Assembly: GCF_000698145.1 (NCBI RefSeq)
Contig: NZ_BAXB01000001.1
Coordinates: 358,844 to 422,843 of the forward strand
Reading direction: 5' to 3'
Origin: Geomicrobium sp. JCM 19039
Lineage (GTDB): Bacteria; Bacillota; Bacilli; Bacillales; Marinococcaceae
Length of the DNA stretch: 64,000 nucleotides
Under the pieces are notes generated by a model that did no database searches, was not told the origin of the DNA, and saw nothing but the letters and a program-made list of their open reading frames with translations. Numbering within the stretch: the stretch's first letter is position 1; every line of letters begins with the position of its first letter. The position numbers were made by a program, and so were the translations under genes. Below are positions 1 through 8,015 of the stretch, in pieces.

Positions 1-2
1 TA

Positions 3-233
3 GAAACGTTAGAATCTCCAGTCACCATCGTTATTGAGGAAGACCGGCAAAGCGGTTCAGTCAGTCACGATGCTGACATGAACCCAAATGAACCGTGCGA
101 ACTAACGATGCCTGCCCCCGACATCATCCAGAATTACCGGCAAGATGTCGGCATCGAAACATATTTGGACATAAGTTGGGAAGAAGAGGGTGAGCAGTTA
201 GAAGAGCGCGTGACATTTGTGTTGGAGGAATGA
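3..233 (+). CDS. C-terminal fragment of an unrecognised protein
   Basis: An open frame enters from the left edge and ends at TGA 231-233, giving 76 residues. The fragment is acidic and hydrophilic. A Pro-rich middle (around residues 30-45) leads to a tail rich in Glu that ends in VLEE. There is no membrane segment and no motif that I recognise. A strong terminator-like palindrome follows about 90 bp downstream, which fits the end of a transcript. The start and most of the protein lie outside the window, so no function is assigned. Confidence 0.55.
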   Translation, partial: ETLESPVTIVIEEDRQSGSVSHDADMNPNEPCELTMPAPDIIQNYRQDVGIETYLDISWEEEGEQLEERVTFVLEE

Positions 234-325
234 TTATATAGCTTTACGACGTATGAGCATATTGCTCAACTGGTTCATGTAAAGACTGGCTTGTTGTAAA
301 AAGAATGATGACAAGCCATAAAATA

Positions 326-369
326 CACACAAAACACAATATCTAAGTTAGATGTTGTGTTTTTGTGTG
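326..369 (+). terminator. Rho-independent terminator
   Basis: A long inverted repeat centred near 347 pairs CACACAAAACACAA with TTGTGTTTTTGTGTG, continuing inward through ATCTAA/TTAGAT with one G-T pair. A T-run lies inside the right arm. It probably terminates the partial gene at the left edge. Confidence 0.6.
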
Positions 370-405
370 ACGGTACATATTTGAATGATCTTTAAGGCTA
401 GATAA

Positions 406-671
406 GTTGAACTAAAGAAATACACTGAATCCGAAAACCGAGACCAGCCTTTACGGGCAAATGCCTACCTATCGTCTGTTGAAGTGCATCTCACTTCGAT
501 GTCGATCGTTGTTCGTTACTGCAAAGGTTGTGGGCAACAAGGAAGACGTTTGCTGAATGGTAAAAAGATGTGACCGATGGTCACCACCTGGCGCAAGCGT
601 GTGATTTCCTGGCACTTATGTGACAATCCAGTTCTCAAACCTTGCACTTTTGGCCCTCAACGGTCACATAT
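406..671 (+). repeat. ~270-bp interspersed repeat, copy A
   Basis: This block matches 63725-64000 in the same orientation over its whole length at roughly 80% identity by eye. Both start with GTTGAAC and contain the identical words AAAAAGATGTGA and GGTCACCACCTGGC. Both end in a TATGTGAC...GTCACATA inverted repeat of about 55 bp. A shorter relative of this tail lies at 21828-21865. Copy A holds a 24-codon frame (MSIVVRYCKGCGQ..., ending GKKM) that copy B keeps in similar form. I see no terminal inverted repeats or transposase. Confidence 0.75.
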
Positions 672-823
672 ATTGGGATTTGTGACCGTTGACTCCGTTT
701 ATGTGCGCATTCACGTTTAAAATCATGATTTTTCTTTCCCAAGTGTCACAAATATGAACTTATGAGGCATTTGGACTTTTCCACATACCGAAGTGGCGAG
801 GTAATGTCGCCCATATGCTCTGG

Positions 824-987
824 AGTGCATAGAAAACACGGTGGGCGTACTTTGATCACCGATGTTGCACTTGTAGTCTGAAGTGCATAGAAAACACGGT
901 GGGCGTCTTTTTACCACCGATGTTGCACTTATAGTCTGGAGTGTAAAGAAAACACGGTGGCTGTCATTTGGCCACCGATGTTGCACT
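824..987 (+). repeat. Three tandem 58-bp hairpin repeats
   Basis: Units begin at 824, 882 and 940, an exact 58-bp period. Each 48-bp core has outer arms AGTGCA/TGCACT (AGTGTA in the third) and inner arms CGGTGG/CCACCG (imperfect in the first), with a variable 6-8 bp apex. Spacers of about 10 bp (TATAGTCTGG type) separate the cores. There is no ORF support and no cas context. The motif GTGCATAGAA recurs at 53893 and a similar one at 21786, so this looks like one cluster of a dispersed short-repeat family. Confidence 0.8.
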
Positions 988-1092
988 TATAGTCTGGACT
1001 GCTACCATCCGCCTGCAGTGGAGAGCAACAACAATTTGCCCAATTAGGAAGATGTTAAGTTCATTCTATATAGATCTTAAAATTTAATAATC

Positions 1093-2085
1093 CTACAAAC
1101 CGATCTTGTCTTTCACATCTCTTAAAATGGGACCTGTAATGGCTCGTGCTTTTTGGGCCCCTTCTTCCAAAATTTGATCAATCGTCTTCGGTGACGCCAT
1201 GAATTGTTGGTATTTTCCTCTTGGTTCGGTCAACGCTGTATTCATTACGGTGAACAATTCATTCTTCACCTGTCCCCAGGAAATGCCTCGGATAAACTGC
1301 TCTCGCAACTCGTTAATTTGCTCAGGGGTTCCAAATTCTTTATAGAGAGTAAAAAGCACGGAAGCGTTTGGATCCTTAGGTGCATCTGGTGTGGATGAGT
1401 CGGTTTTGATCTTGTTAATGAGCTTTTGCAGTACTTTAGGTTCTGCAAACAGCGGAATCGTATTATGATAACTCTTGCTCATTTTCCGTCCATCTAATCC
1501 TGGCAAGGTCGCTGTATCTTCATCAATTTTATAGTTTGGAAGCTTGAACGTATCCCCATAGGTTGAATTAAAGCTTTGGGCAATGTCACGAGCAATTTCA
1601 ATGTGCTGAATTTGGTCTTTGCCTACAGGCACAATCTCTGATTGGAAGGATAGTACATCTGCAGCCATGAGTATTGGATAATTGAATAGACCCATGTTTA
1701 CATTCAAGTCTTGCTCACTTCCATTCAAGCGGTTTTTGTCGGTAATCGCTTTGTAAGCATGAGCGCGATTCATGAACCCTTTGTGGGTCACGCAGCTTAG
1801 AATCCAACTGAGTTCATAAATCTCCGGGACATCTGATTGCTTATAGAAGATGACTTTTTCGGGCTCTAAGCCAAGAGCTAACCAAGTAGCAGCCACCCCA
1901 TACGATAACGTTTTAGAATCAGCGTGTGTGCGTGGGGTAGTGAGAGCATGATAATCCGCGATAAAGTAGACAGGTTGATAGGCTTGTTCTTGAGCTAGAA
2001 GCAATGAGGGTTTAATTGATCCAATGTAATTGCCTACATGTACGTCTCCAGTCGGTTTAATGCCTGTAAGCACCGTTTTCTTCAT
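1093..2085 (-). CDS. trpS: Tryptophanyl-tRNA synthetase
   Basis: This is a 330-residue class I aminoacyl-tRNA synthetase that charges tRNA-Trp in the cytoplasm. Near the N-terminus, TGIKPTGDVHVGNYIG carries the HIGH-type signature (HVGN). GRKMSKS supplies the KMSKS loop at about residue 195. Length and gap-free alignment are typical for bacterial TrpS. The ATG is preceded by an AGGGAGG ribosome-binding site. The gene lies behind its own T-box leader with a UGG specifier, so expression should rise when tRNA-Trp is uncharged. It appears monocistronic. Confidence 0.97.
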   Translation of the reverse strand: MKKTVLTGIKPTGDVHVGNYIGSIKPSLLLAQEQAYQPVYFIADYHALTTPRTHADSKTLSYGVAATWLALGLEPEKVIFYKQSDVPEIYELSWILSCVTHKGFMNRAHAYKAITDKNRLNGSEQDLNVNMGLFNYPILMAADVLSFQSEIVPVGKDQIQHIEIARDIAQSFNSTYGDTFKLPNYKIDEDTATLPGLDGRKMSKSYHNTIPLFAEPKVLQKLINKIKTDSSTPDAPKDPNASVLFTLYKEFGTPEQINELREQFIRGISWGQVKNELFTVMNTALTEPRGKYQQFMASPKTIDQILEEGAQKARAITGPILRDVKDKIGL

Positions 2086-2107
2086 AGTAGCCTCCCTTTC
2101 TTATTTG

Positions 2108-2385
2108 AAATATAAAAAAGTTCCCCGTCCAAAAAAGGACGAGGAACTCCCGTGGTACCACCTTCATTCGTTTATTTTACAATAAACGCACTTATCCATA
2201 CAAAGACCACAGGTGGTCTCGATATTTTGTCTCATGTAACGGTAAGACATTCCGCTAAGCCTACTCCGCAGTTCAGCTTAGGAGCTCAGAAGCCCATTCA
2301 ACATTCACCCTGTACTGATTCGCACCAACCATCAGCTCTCTGCAACATTCGGAATGTTTACTCTTCTTCATCTTTGCTCGTATGA
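2108..2385 (-). promoter_or_regulatory. Tryptophan T-box leader
   Basis: On the minus strand the leader shows the conserved T-box core AAGGTGGTACCACG (about 2150-2163). It is followed by a GC-rich hairpin with a U-run (2113-2147), the intrinsic terminator. Upstream, in the specifier hairpin, the triplet UGG (Trp) sits at 2294-2296 within GAATGGGCTTCTGAG. Binding of uncharged tRNA-Trp should favour the antiterminator and allow trpS transcription. Confidence 0.93.
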
Positions 2386-2396
2386 TATTATCGCTC

Positions 2397-2425
2397 ATTA
2401 TAGAAGACGGGTGACAATTAATCAA
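2397..2425 (-). promoter_or_regulatory. Promoter of the trpS T-box transcript
   Basis: On the minus strand TTGATT (2425-2420) and TATAAT (2402-2397) are separated by 17 bp, a good SigA-type promoter directly upstream of the T-box leader. Confidence 0.7.
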
Positions 2426-2521
2426 GGCGGATTGTTGTGTCAGCAGTTAATCAGCACCCTCATTGGGGGCTTTATACGATTACACTTCGAGGGTCATAGC
2501 GAAATAACTTCCCCCCACCCA

Positions 2522-2586
2522 TGACACTTGTCATACATGTGCTGTGACAGATGTGCCTTACGCTCCGTTCATTGATTGGATACACT
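2522..2586 (+). promoter_or_regulatory. des promoter with DesR-like operator
   Basis: The palindrome TGACACTTGTCA (2522-2533) is followed 11 bp later by the half-site TGACAG (2545-2550). Thirty bp further lies TACACT (2581-2586), a likely -10 box. No good -35 box is present, which fits activator dependence. DesR of B. subtilis binds just upstream of des. The same arrangement with identical spacings occurs at 10017-10081, ahead of the second DesK-like operon. Confidence 0.65.
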
Positions 2587-2618
2587 AACGGTAACGTATC
2601 CGTTTGGGGTGAATTGAT

Positions 2619-3671
2619 ATGAGTAGGGAAAAACAACGGGCTTTGAAGAAAAGTGTTGCACCTTATGCAACGTCCAATACGAAAGCTGGTATTGTACAAT
2701 TAATCAATACGATCGTTCCGTTTTTTATTACATGGTTTTTGGCGTATCAAAGTTTACAAATTTCTATTTTGCTGAGTTTGTTATTTTCAATTGTTGCGGC
2801 AGGATTTGTCGTTCGAATCTTTATTATTTTTCATGATTGTACGCATGCGAGTTTCTTTACGAGTCGGAAGTGGAATCGGATTATCGGGAATGTGTGCGGA
2901 GTGCTGACGCATTTTCCATTTGAAAAATGGAAGCATAGCCATGCCATTCATCATGCGACGAGCGGGAATCTTGATAAACGAGGCACCGGTGACATTTGGG
3001 TCATGACAGTGGAAGAATACGAATCGGCGTCGAAGTTTGAGCGGCTAAAGTACCGACTGTATCGAAACCCGATCATTTTGTTTGGACTCGGACCTCTCTA
3101 TTTGTTTCTCGTAGAAAATCGCTTCAATAAAAAAGGAGTTAAACAGAAAGAGCGACTGAATACAGTGCTTACGAATGTGTGCCTCGTCGCTATTTATGTT
3201 GGAATGATGGCGCTCATCGGCTGGGAAGCGTTTTTAATCGTTCAACTTCCAATTATGTACGTATCAGGGGCTGCAGGAATTTGGCTTTTTTATGTACAAC
3301 ATCAATTTGAGGATTCTTACTTTGAAAACGATGATGAGTGGGATTTTGTAAAAGCCGCCGTGGATGGTAGCTCTTATTATAAATTGCCGAAAGTCATTCA
3401 ATGGATGACTGGCAATATTGGGTATCATCATGTTCATCATTTGAGCCCTAAGGTCCCGAATTATCATCTAGAAAAAACCCATAACAATACCCCGCCGTTG
3501 CAAACGGCAACGACCATCACATTGAAAAAGAGTCTTGAATCCATTCGGTTTCGACTATATGATGAAAACAATCAAACTTTTGTGAGTTTCAAAGCGTTAA
3601 AGCGGGCTCGGCGTCAACGTGCCATGCTACGTGTTCAAACGAACAGTAAGCAAGCAGAACACAGATCGTAA
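2619..3671 (+). CDS. des: Membrane fatty acid (acyl-lipid) desaturase
   Basis: This 350-residue integral membrane desaturase introduces a double bond into membrane phospholipid acyl chains in response to cold. The three histidine boxes of the diiron centre are visible: HDCTH, HAIHH in KWKHSHAIHH, and HHVHH in GYHHVHH. Hydrophobic membrane-spanning segments precede and separate them. It resembles the B. subtilis Des delta-5 desaturase and is followed by desK and desR homologues, as in that organism. A GGGGTG ribosome-binding site precedes the ATG. A terminator separates it from desK, so des can be transcribed alone from its regulated promoter. Confidence 0.93.
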   Translation: MSREKQRALKKSVAPYATSNTKAGIVQLINTIVPFFITWFLAYQSLQISILLSLLFSIVAAGFVVRIFIIFHDCTHASFFTSRKWNRIIGNVCGVLTHFPFEKWKHSHAIHHATSGNLDKRGTGDIWVMTVEEYESASKFERLKYRLYRNPIILFGLGPLYLFLVENRFNKKGVKQKERLNTVLTNVCLVAIYVGMMALIGWEAFLIVQLPIMYVSGAAGIWLFYVQHQFEDSYFENDDEWDFVKAAVDGSSYYKLPKVIQWMTGNIGYHHVHHLSPKVPNYHLEKTHNNTPPLQTATTITLKKSLESIRFRLYDENNQTFVSFKALKRARRQRAMLRVQTNSKQAEHRS

Positions 3672-3675
3672 AAAG

Positions 3676-3702
3676 AAAAGCTCTCCTGTCGAGAGCTTTT
3701 TC
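3676..3702 (+). terminator. Terminator after des
   Basis: AAAAGCTCTC (3676-3685), a 5-nt loop and GAGAGCTTTT (3691-3700) form a perfect hairpin ending in a T-run. Confidence 0.85.
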
Positions 3703-3734
3703 TGTGTTGCCTACGGTGAAAGGGGTTATTTTCG

Positions 3735-4870
3735 GTGTATCATTGGTTTCACATTTTTCCAAAGAATACAGGTCTGAGCTTGTTTGCTTGGATTGCCTTT
3801 TGTTTGCTACCTTTTTACTTTATTATTCGTTCAGCAACCATTTATGAAATCATTCTTGGTGTTGCCATGATCGTTTTTTTCTTTACCATTTATCGATTGT
3901 CCTTCATTAAAAAAGGGTGGACGGTTTATGTCGCGTTAAGCTTGAAATGCTTATTAGTATTGGCATGACGATCTACTTCGGTTACGTGTATTTCGCCTTG
4001 TTTATTGCCTTTTTTATTGGTAACTTAAAAAGTAAAGCAGGTTTTATTAGCTTATACGTCGTTCACCTATCCACAACGGTTATTGCCTTTCTTATTGGAT
4101 TTCTGCTTGAATATGAGGAGTTTATGGCCCAATTGCCGTTCAACGTTTTAAGTATTTTAGGGGTTATTTTGTTGCCGTTTACGATCTATCACCGGAACCG
4201 TCGAGAGGAATTGGAAAGTCAACTTAAAGATGCCAATGATCGAATTTCCCAGCTTATGATTATTGAGGAAAGGCAACGGATTGCCCGGGATCTTCACGAT
4301 ACACTCGGACAGAAACTATCATTAATCGGATTGAAAAGTGACCTCGCTATGAAACTATTACCTACTAAACCAGACTTGGTCCACCAAGAAATCGAAGATA
4401 TTCATCAGACGTCAAGAACGGCATTGAGTGAAGTGAGAGAAATTGTTTCCGACATGAGAACGGCCCGTCTTGAAGATGAGATCGTTCGCGTCCAACAACT
4501 GCTGCACTCCAGTCATATCACGTGTGAAATTCACGGGGAACAATCATTCAAACATTTGCCGCTGCTCATTGAAGATGTGTTTTGCATGTGTTTAAAAGAA
4601 TCGGTAACGAACGTAGTTAAACATAGTCAGTCAAAAACTTGTGAAATTCGCTTAGCGGTACTCGCAAACGAATGGCGAATGGAAGTGCAAGATCACGGTG
4701 TAGGGATACAATCTGACAAGCCGTCAGAGCAGGGAAGTGGAATGATCGGCATGAAAGAACGTTTGGATTTTGTAAATGGTGAGTTAGACGTTCACTCAAC
4801 TAAAGAGGGAACGAGGTTAGTCATTCGAATTCCTCGAATTATTCATCAGGAGGCGGGAGGTTTATTATGA
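3735..4870 (+). CDS. desK: Thermosensor histidine kinase DesK (one frameshift)
   Basis: This membrane histidine kinase senses bilayer order and phosphorylates DesR. It starts at GTG 3735 behind GAAAGGGG. One base is missing near 3935-3950, within KKGWTVYVA. Restoring it gives 378 residues against about 370 in B. subtilis. The order is an N-terminal block of membrane segments, the dimerisation helix with RIARDLHDTLGQ, and a HATPase domain with ESVTNVVKHSQ and GSGMIGMKERL. After correction the phospho-accepting His is residue 188, the number known for B. subtilis DesK. The stop overlaps the desR start (ATGA). Confidence 0.9.
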
Positions 4871-5465
4871 TTCAGATTGTGATCGCAGAAGATCAGGGAA
4901 TGCTGCTCGGGGCACTCGCATCACTACTCGAGTTAGAAGGTGACATGACCGTTGTAGGTAAGGCAAAGACAGGGTTGAAGCGGTTGACCTCGTCAAGGAA
5001 TTGAAGCCAGACGTTTGCATAATGGATATCGAGATGCCAATGATGACGGGAATAGAAGCGGCCGAGGCGCTCAAAGATGAGCAATGCAAGATTATTATCT
5101 TGACGACCTTTGCGAGAACTGGGTACTTCAACTATGCCCGCGCGGCAGGTGTGAGTGGGTATTTGTTAAAAGATAGCCCAAGTGACGAACTGGCGAGAGC
5201 AATCAGAACGATTATGAGTGGTCGGAAAGTGTACGCACCGGAACTTATGGATATGATCAATCAAAATGATAACCCGCTTACGGACCGAGAAGGGCAAGTC
5301 ATTCAACTGATTGCTGAAGGAAAAAGTACGAAAGAAGTCGCCGATCACCTGAAAATCAAAACCGGCACCGTCCGAAATTACGTTTCTGTCATTTACGAAA
5401 AGCTAAATGTAAGCAATCGAATTGAAGCCATTTCTCTGTTTAAAGATAGAGGTTGGTTTAAATAA
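4867..5465 (+). CDS. desR: Response regulator DesR (one frameshift)
   Basis: This NarL/LuxR-family regulator is expected to activate des when phosphorylated by DesK. One base is missing at the GGG run 4972-4974. Adding a G joins VVGKAKTG to VEAVDLVKELKPD and gives 199 residues, the usual DesR length. The receiver has the acidic pocket (ED at 8-9) and phospho-acceptor Asp54 in CIMDIEMP. The C-terminal HTH includes KSTKEVADHLKIKTGTVRNYVS. The gene is translationally coupled to desK by an ATGA overlap. Confidence 0.9.
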
Positions 5466-5535
5466 CAGTTTACTAGAAGTGGGGATTTCACAGTCCCTCT
5501 CATTTTCATTTACAAAATTAAAGGAAGTGTGACGT

Positions 5536-6358
5536 TTGCAAGCAGAATTAACACGTGACTGTTTTCAGTGCTTTGGCCTATGCTGTGTAGCATTACCTTA
5601 CCGAAATCTGCAGATTTCCCGACGACAAAGAGAGTGGTGAACCGTGTCGGCATTTGCGAAAGGATTTCTTGTGCAAAGTTCACGATCAATTACGAGAAAG
5701 AGGGTTTCACGGGTGCGTTTCTTATGAATGTTTCGGTGCTGGCCAAAAGGTTTCACAACTCATTTATGCCGGCAACGATTGGCGTACTCATCCGAGTACA
5801 TCTGAAGAAATGTTCCGTGTCTTTCCAGTCGTCCAACAATTGCAAGAGATGATGGTCTATGTAAATCAATGTATGCAACTTGAGGAGACAGCACCGTTTC
5901 TCAAACAGCTAGGTGAGCTTTACGACACAATAAGCACGCAAACACATCAATCCCCAGCGGAAATTATGAACACGGATATCGCACACTATCGTACTGAAGT
6001 GAGTGGATGGCTAAATCGTTCAAGTGACGCGTATCGTACACAAAAAAAGAAAAGAAACGCACTTCTTCATAAAAAAGGAACCGATTGTATTGAAGCTAAT
6101 TTCTCCAATCAAGATCTTTCTCATGAAAATTTTCGTGGAAGACTGATGATTGCGGCAAATTTCACGAACAGTGATTTACGCCGGTGCGACTTTCTCGGTG
6201 CGGATGTGCGAGGGGCAAAATTTCAGGGAGCGAACTTGAGTGGCGCGCTTTTCCTGACTCAAGCACAGTTGAATTCAGCAAAAGGCGATGCAAACACAAT
6301 AATTCCAGAACACTTGCAAGTGCCAGACCATTGGTTGACGCACAAAGAACGGCGGTGA
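5536..6358 (+). CDS. Cys-motif plus pentapeptide-repeat protein (two frameshifts)
   Basis: The TTG start at 5536 follows AAAGGAAG. Two bases are missing, one in the A-run near 5600 and one in the A-run near 5627. Corrected, the protein has 274 residues. The N-terminal part reads CFQCFGLCCVALPYRKSADF, then ESGEPCRHL, DFLCKVH and GFHGCVSYECFGAGQKVSQ. This is a conserved Cys-rich pattern like YkgJ-type metal-chelating proteins. The C-terminal 70 residues are pentapeptide repeats (ANFSNQDLSHENF..., ADVRGAKFQGANLSGALF), which form a right-handed quadrilateral helix. Function is unknown. It is coupled to the following hydrolase by a GTGA overlap. Confidence 0.75.
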
Positions 6359-7110
6359 TCGAAGTGAACCTTCATTATGATACATATCGAAGTGGGGACC
6401 GTCTCCCTCTACTCGTCTTTCTTCATGGCGGGGGAGTGAGTGGTTGGATGTGGCAAGAGCAAGTCGAGTATTTCAGAGATTATGAATGCATCGTCCCAGA
6501 CCTTCTCGGCCATGGACGGAGCAGTAAGAGCCACTTTTCAATACACGATTGTGCAGATGAGCTTTTGGCATTGATTGAACAATATAAAGACGAACGCCAA
6601 GTCACCGTTATCGGTTTTTCATTAGGGGCGCAAGTGCTCGTATCAATGCTTAGTAAAAGTGCGTCACTCATTGACCGTGCCGTCATCATCAGTGCGTCGA
6701 CGAGTGCAATGAAATTTCATAGAGTGGTCGCAACGATGGCAACTTGGAGCTTGCCACTCGCGAGAAACAAGGCCTTTGCGCGCTTGCAGGCAAAACAATT
6801 GTACATAAGTGACCAGTATTTCCAAGACTATTATAAAGAAACGATTGCTATGCCAAAAACAATCTTCCATCAAGTGATGACTGAAAATTTATCATTTTCA
6901 ATACCTGAAGGTTTTGAAGACACAACCTGTAAAATGCTCGTCATTATCGGAGAAAAAGAAAAAGCACTGATGAAAAAATCGATGACCCAGCTAATAGAGT
7001 GTAATGACCAGTGCAAAGGGTATGTCATGCCAGATGTAGGTCACGGTGTTCCGTTGCATAGCCCAACGACATTTCATCAGTTGATGGGGAAGTGGATGGA
7101 AGAGGAGTAA
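6355..7110 (+). CDS. Alpha/beta hydrolase
   Basis: This cytoplasmic hydrolase of the alpha/beta fold has about 251 residues when read from GTG 6355, which overlaps the previous stop. GTG 6364 is an alternative start. It shows the oxyanion strand LLVFLHGGGVSG, the nucleophile elbow VIGFSLGAQ (GFSLG, Ser) and a late catalytic His in MPDVGHGVPLH. The substrate cannot be predicted. It lies in an apparent two-gene operon with the pentapeptide protein and is closed by a strong terminator. Confidence 0.8.
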   Translation: MIEVNLHYDTYRSGDRLPLLVFLHGGGVSGWMWQEQVEYFRDYECIVPDLLGHGRSSKSHFSIHDCADELLALIEQYKDERQVTVIGFSLGAQVLVSMLSKSASLIDRAVIISASTSAMKFHRVVATMATWSLPLARNKAFARLQAKQLYISDQYFQDYYKETIAMPKTIFHQVMTENLSFSIPEGFEDTTCKMLVIIGEKEKALMKKSMTQLIECNDQCKGYVMPDVGHGVPLHSPTTFHQLMGKWMEEE

Positions 7111-7124
7111 GTGATATAGACTTG

Positions 7125-7156
7125 AAAACACACGTTGCAGAGGCAACGTGTGTTTT
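7125..7156 (+). terminator. Terminator after the hydrolase
   Basis: AAAACACACGTTGC (7125-7138) pairs perfectly with GCAACGTGTGTTTT (7143-7156) across a 4-nt loop. Confidence 0.85.
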
Positions 7157-7190
7157 CGTGATAAGTATTCAATTTAGCCGTCTTATGATA

Positions 7191-7224
7191 TGCTAAAAAC
7201 ATACTCGTTAGTATGTTTTTAGCA
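7191..7224 (+). promoter_or_regulatory. 34-bp palindromic operator of the TetR regulator
   Basis: Two perfect 14-bp arms (TGCTAAAAACATAC and its complement) flank a 6-bp centre, 19 bp before the regulator's ATG. The inner ACATAC...GTATGT resembles TetR-family operators. The arms are twice the length usually needed for one HTH dimer, which is notable because the regulator has two HTH domains. Confidence 0.75.
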
Positions 7225-7243
7225 CACTGAGGAAGGAAACCTT

Positions 7244-8005
7244 ATGAAAACAAACGATAAAGTGGAAACAGCAATTGTGGCGTTACTGCATCATTCCTCA
7301 GTTGATCAATTAACGTTTGCAAAAGTTGCTCGTGAAGCCGGGGTACACTGGACGACTGTCAAACGTTACTTTGGGTCAAAAGAAACGATGCACGAGCGAG
7401 TTCGTGCAGCTGAAGGTAGTCAACATCTTGGGACAAAGGGAAGGTTACTCGCAGCGGCAAAGCAAGTATTTAAGCAGCGTGGGTATGATAAAGCCACATT
7501 GAATGACATCAGTTCCGAAGCCAAGCTTACAAAGGGGGCGATCTATTGGTATTTTGATAGTAAAGATGATGTGTTCCTAGCGTTAATGGATCTCGTCTTA
7601 ACTGATTTACTTCGTGGAATTCCAGAAATGGTTGAACAAGTTTTTGAGCAGCCAGATCCTGAAAAAGCGCTTAAAGCGATGGTGAAGCATGAGTTTCAAC
7701 GGTGTGTCGACGATCCTCCAACATTATTGTATGAATTCGTATCTAGACGGCGTGACGAGCGTGTCAAGCAACAACTAGATGGTTCATTCGCAATGCTCTT
7801 TACAGGGACCGAAGAAGTTATGCGAGCGTTGCAAAAAAGGGGAAAGGTTTCTGAGCAAGTAGATGCGAGGCAAGCGGCCATTACTTTACATGCCTTGATG
7901 AACGGCACGATACTCATGTGGGCCGTTGCGCCTGAATCCGTTTCTTTGTTTGATCTAGCGGATACGGTAGCAACAACGATGGTTAACACGATGATCAAAC
8001 AATAG
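7244..8005 (+). CDS. TetR-family regulator with two tandem HTH domains
   Basis: The 253-residue protein contains two TetR-N type DNA-binding segments. Residues about 8-52 include FAKVAREAGVHWTTVKRYFGSKE. Residues about 66-112 include LNDISSEAKLTKGAIYWYFDSKD. A single C-terminal ligand domain (about 115-250) follows. Ordinary TetR proteins have about 190-200 residues and one HTH, so the first is an N-terminal addition. The perfect 34-bp palindrome upstream suggests autoregulation. It is followed after 10 bp by a membrane-anchored hydrolase, probably its target. The frame is intact. Confidence 0.88.
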   Translation: MKTNDKVETAIVALLHHSSVDQLTFAKVAREAGVHWTTVKRYFGSKETMHERVRAAEGSQHLGTKGRLLAAAKQVFKQRGYDKATLNDISSEAKLTKGAIYWYFDSKDDVFLALMDLVLTDLLRGIPEMVEQVFEQPDPEKALKAMVKHEFQRCVDDPPTLLYEFVSRRRDERVKQQLDGSFAMLFTGTEEVMRALQKRGKVSEQVDARQAAITLHALMNGTILMWAVAPESVSLFDLADTVATTMVNTMIKQ

Positions 8006-8015
8006 GGGGGATAAG

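Noticed and set aside
406..671. Insertion sequence or MITE
   Set aside because: No terminal inverted repeats, target-site duplication or transposase fragment could be seen, so it is only called an interspersed repeat.
723..986. Minus-strand open frame of 87 codons
   Set aside because: It runs through the tandem hairpin repeats, has repetitive content and no ribosome-binding site.
824..987. CRISPR-like appearance of the 58-bp tandem units
   Set aside because: The spacers are nearly identical and only about 10 bp, the units are hairpins with paired arms, and there are no cas genes.
2152..2385. Plus-strand open frame
   Set aside because: It is antisense to the T-box leader, whose conserved elements explain the sequence.
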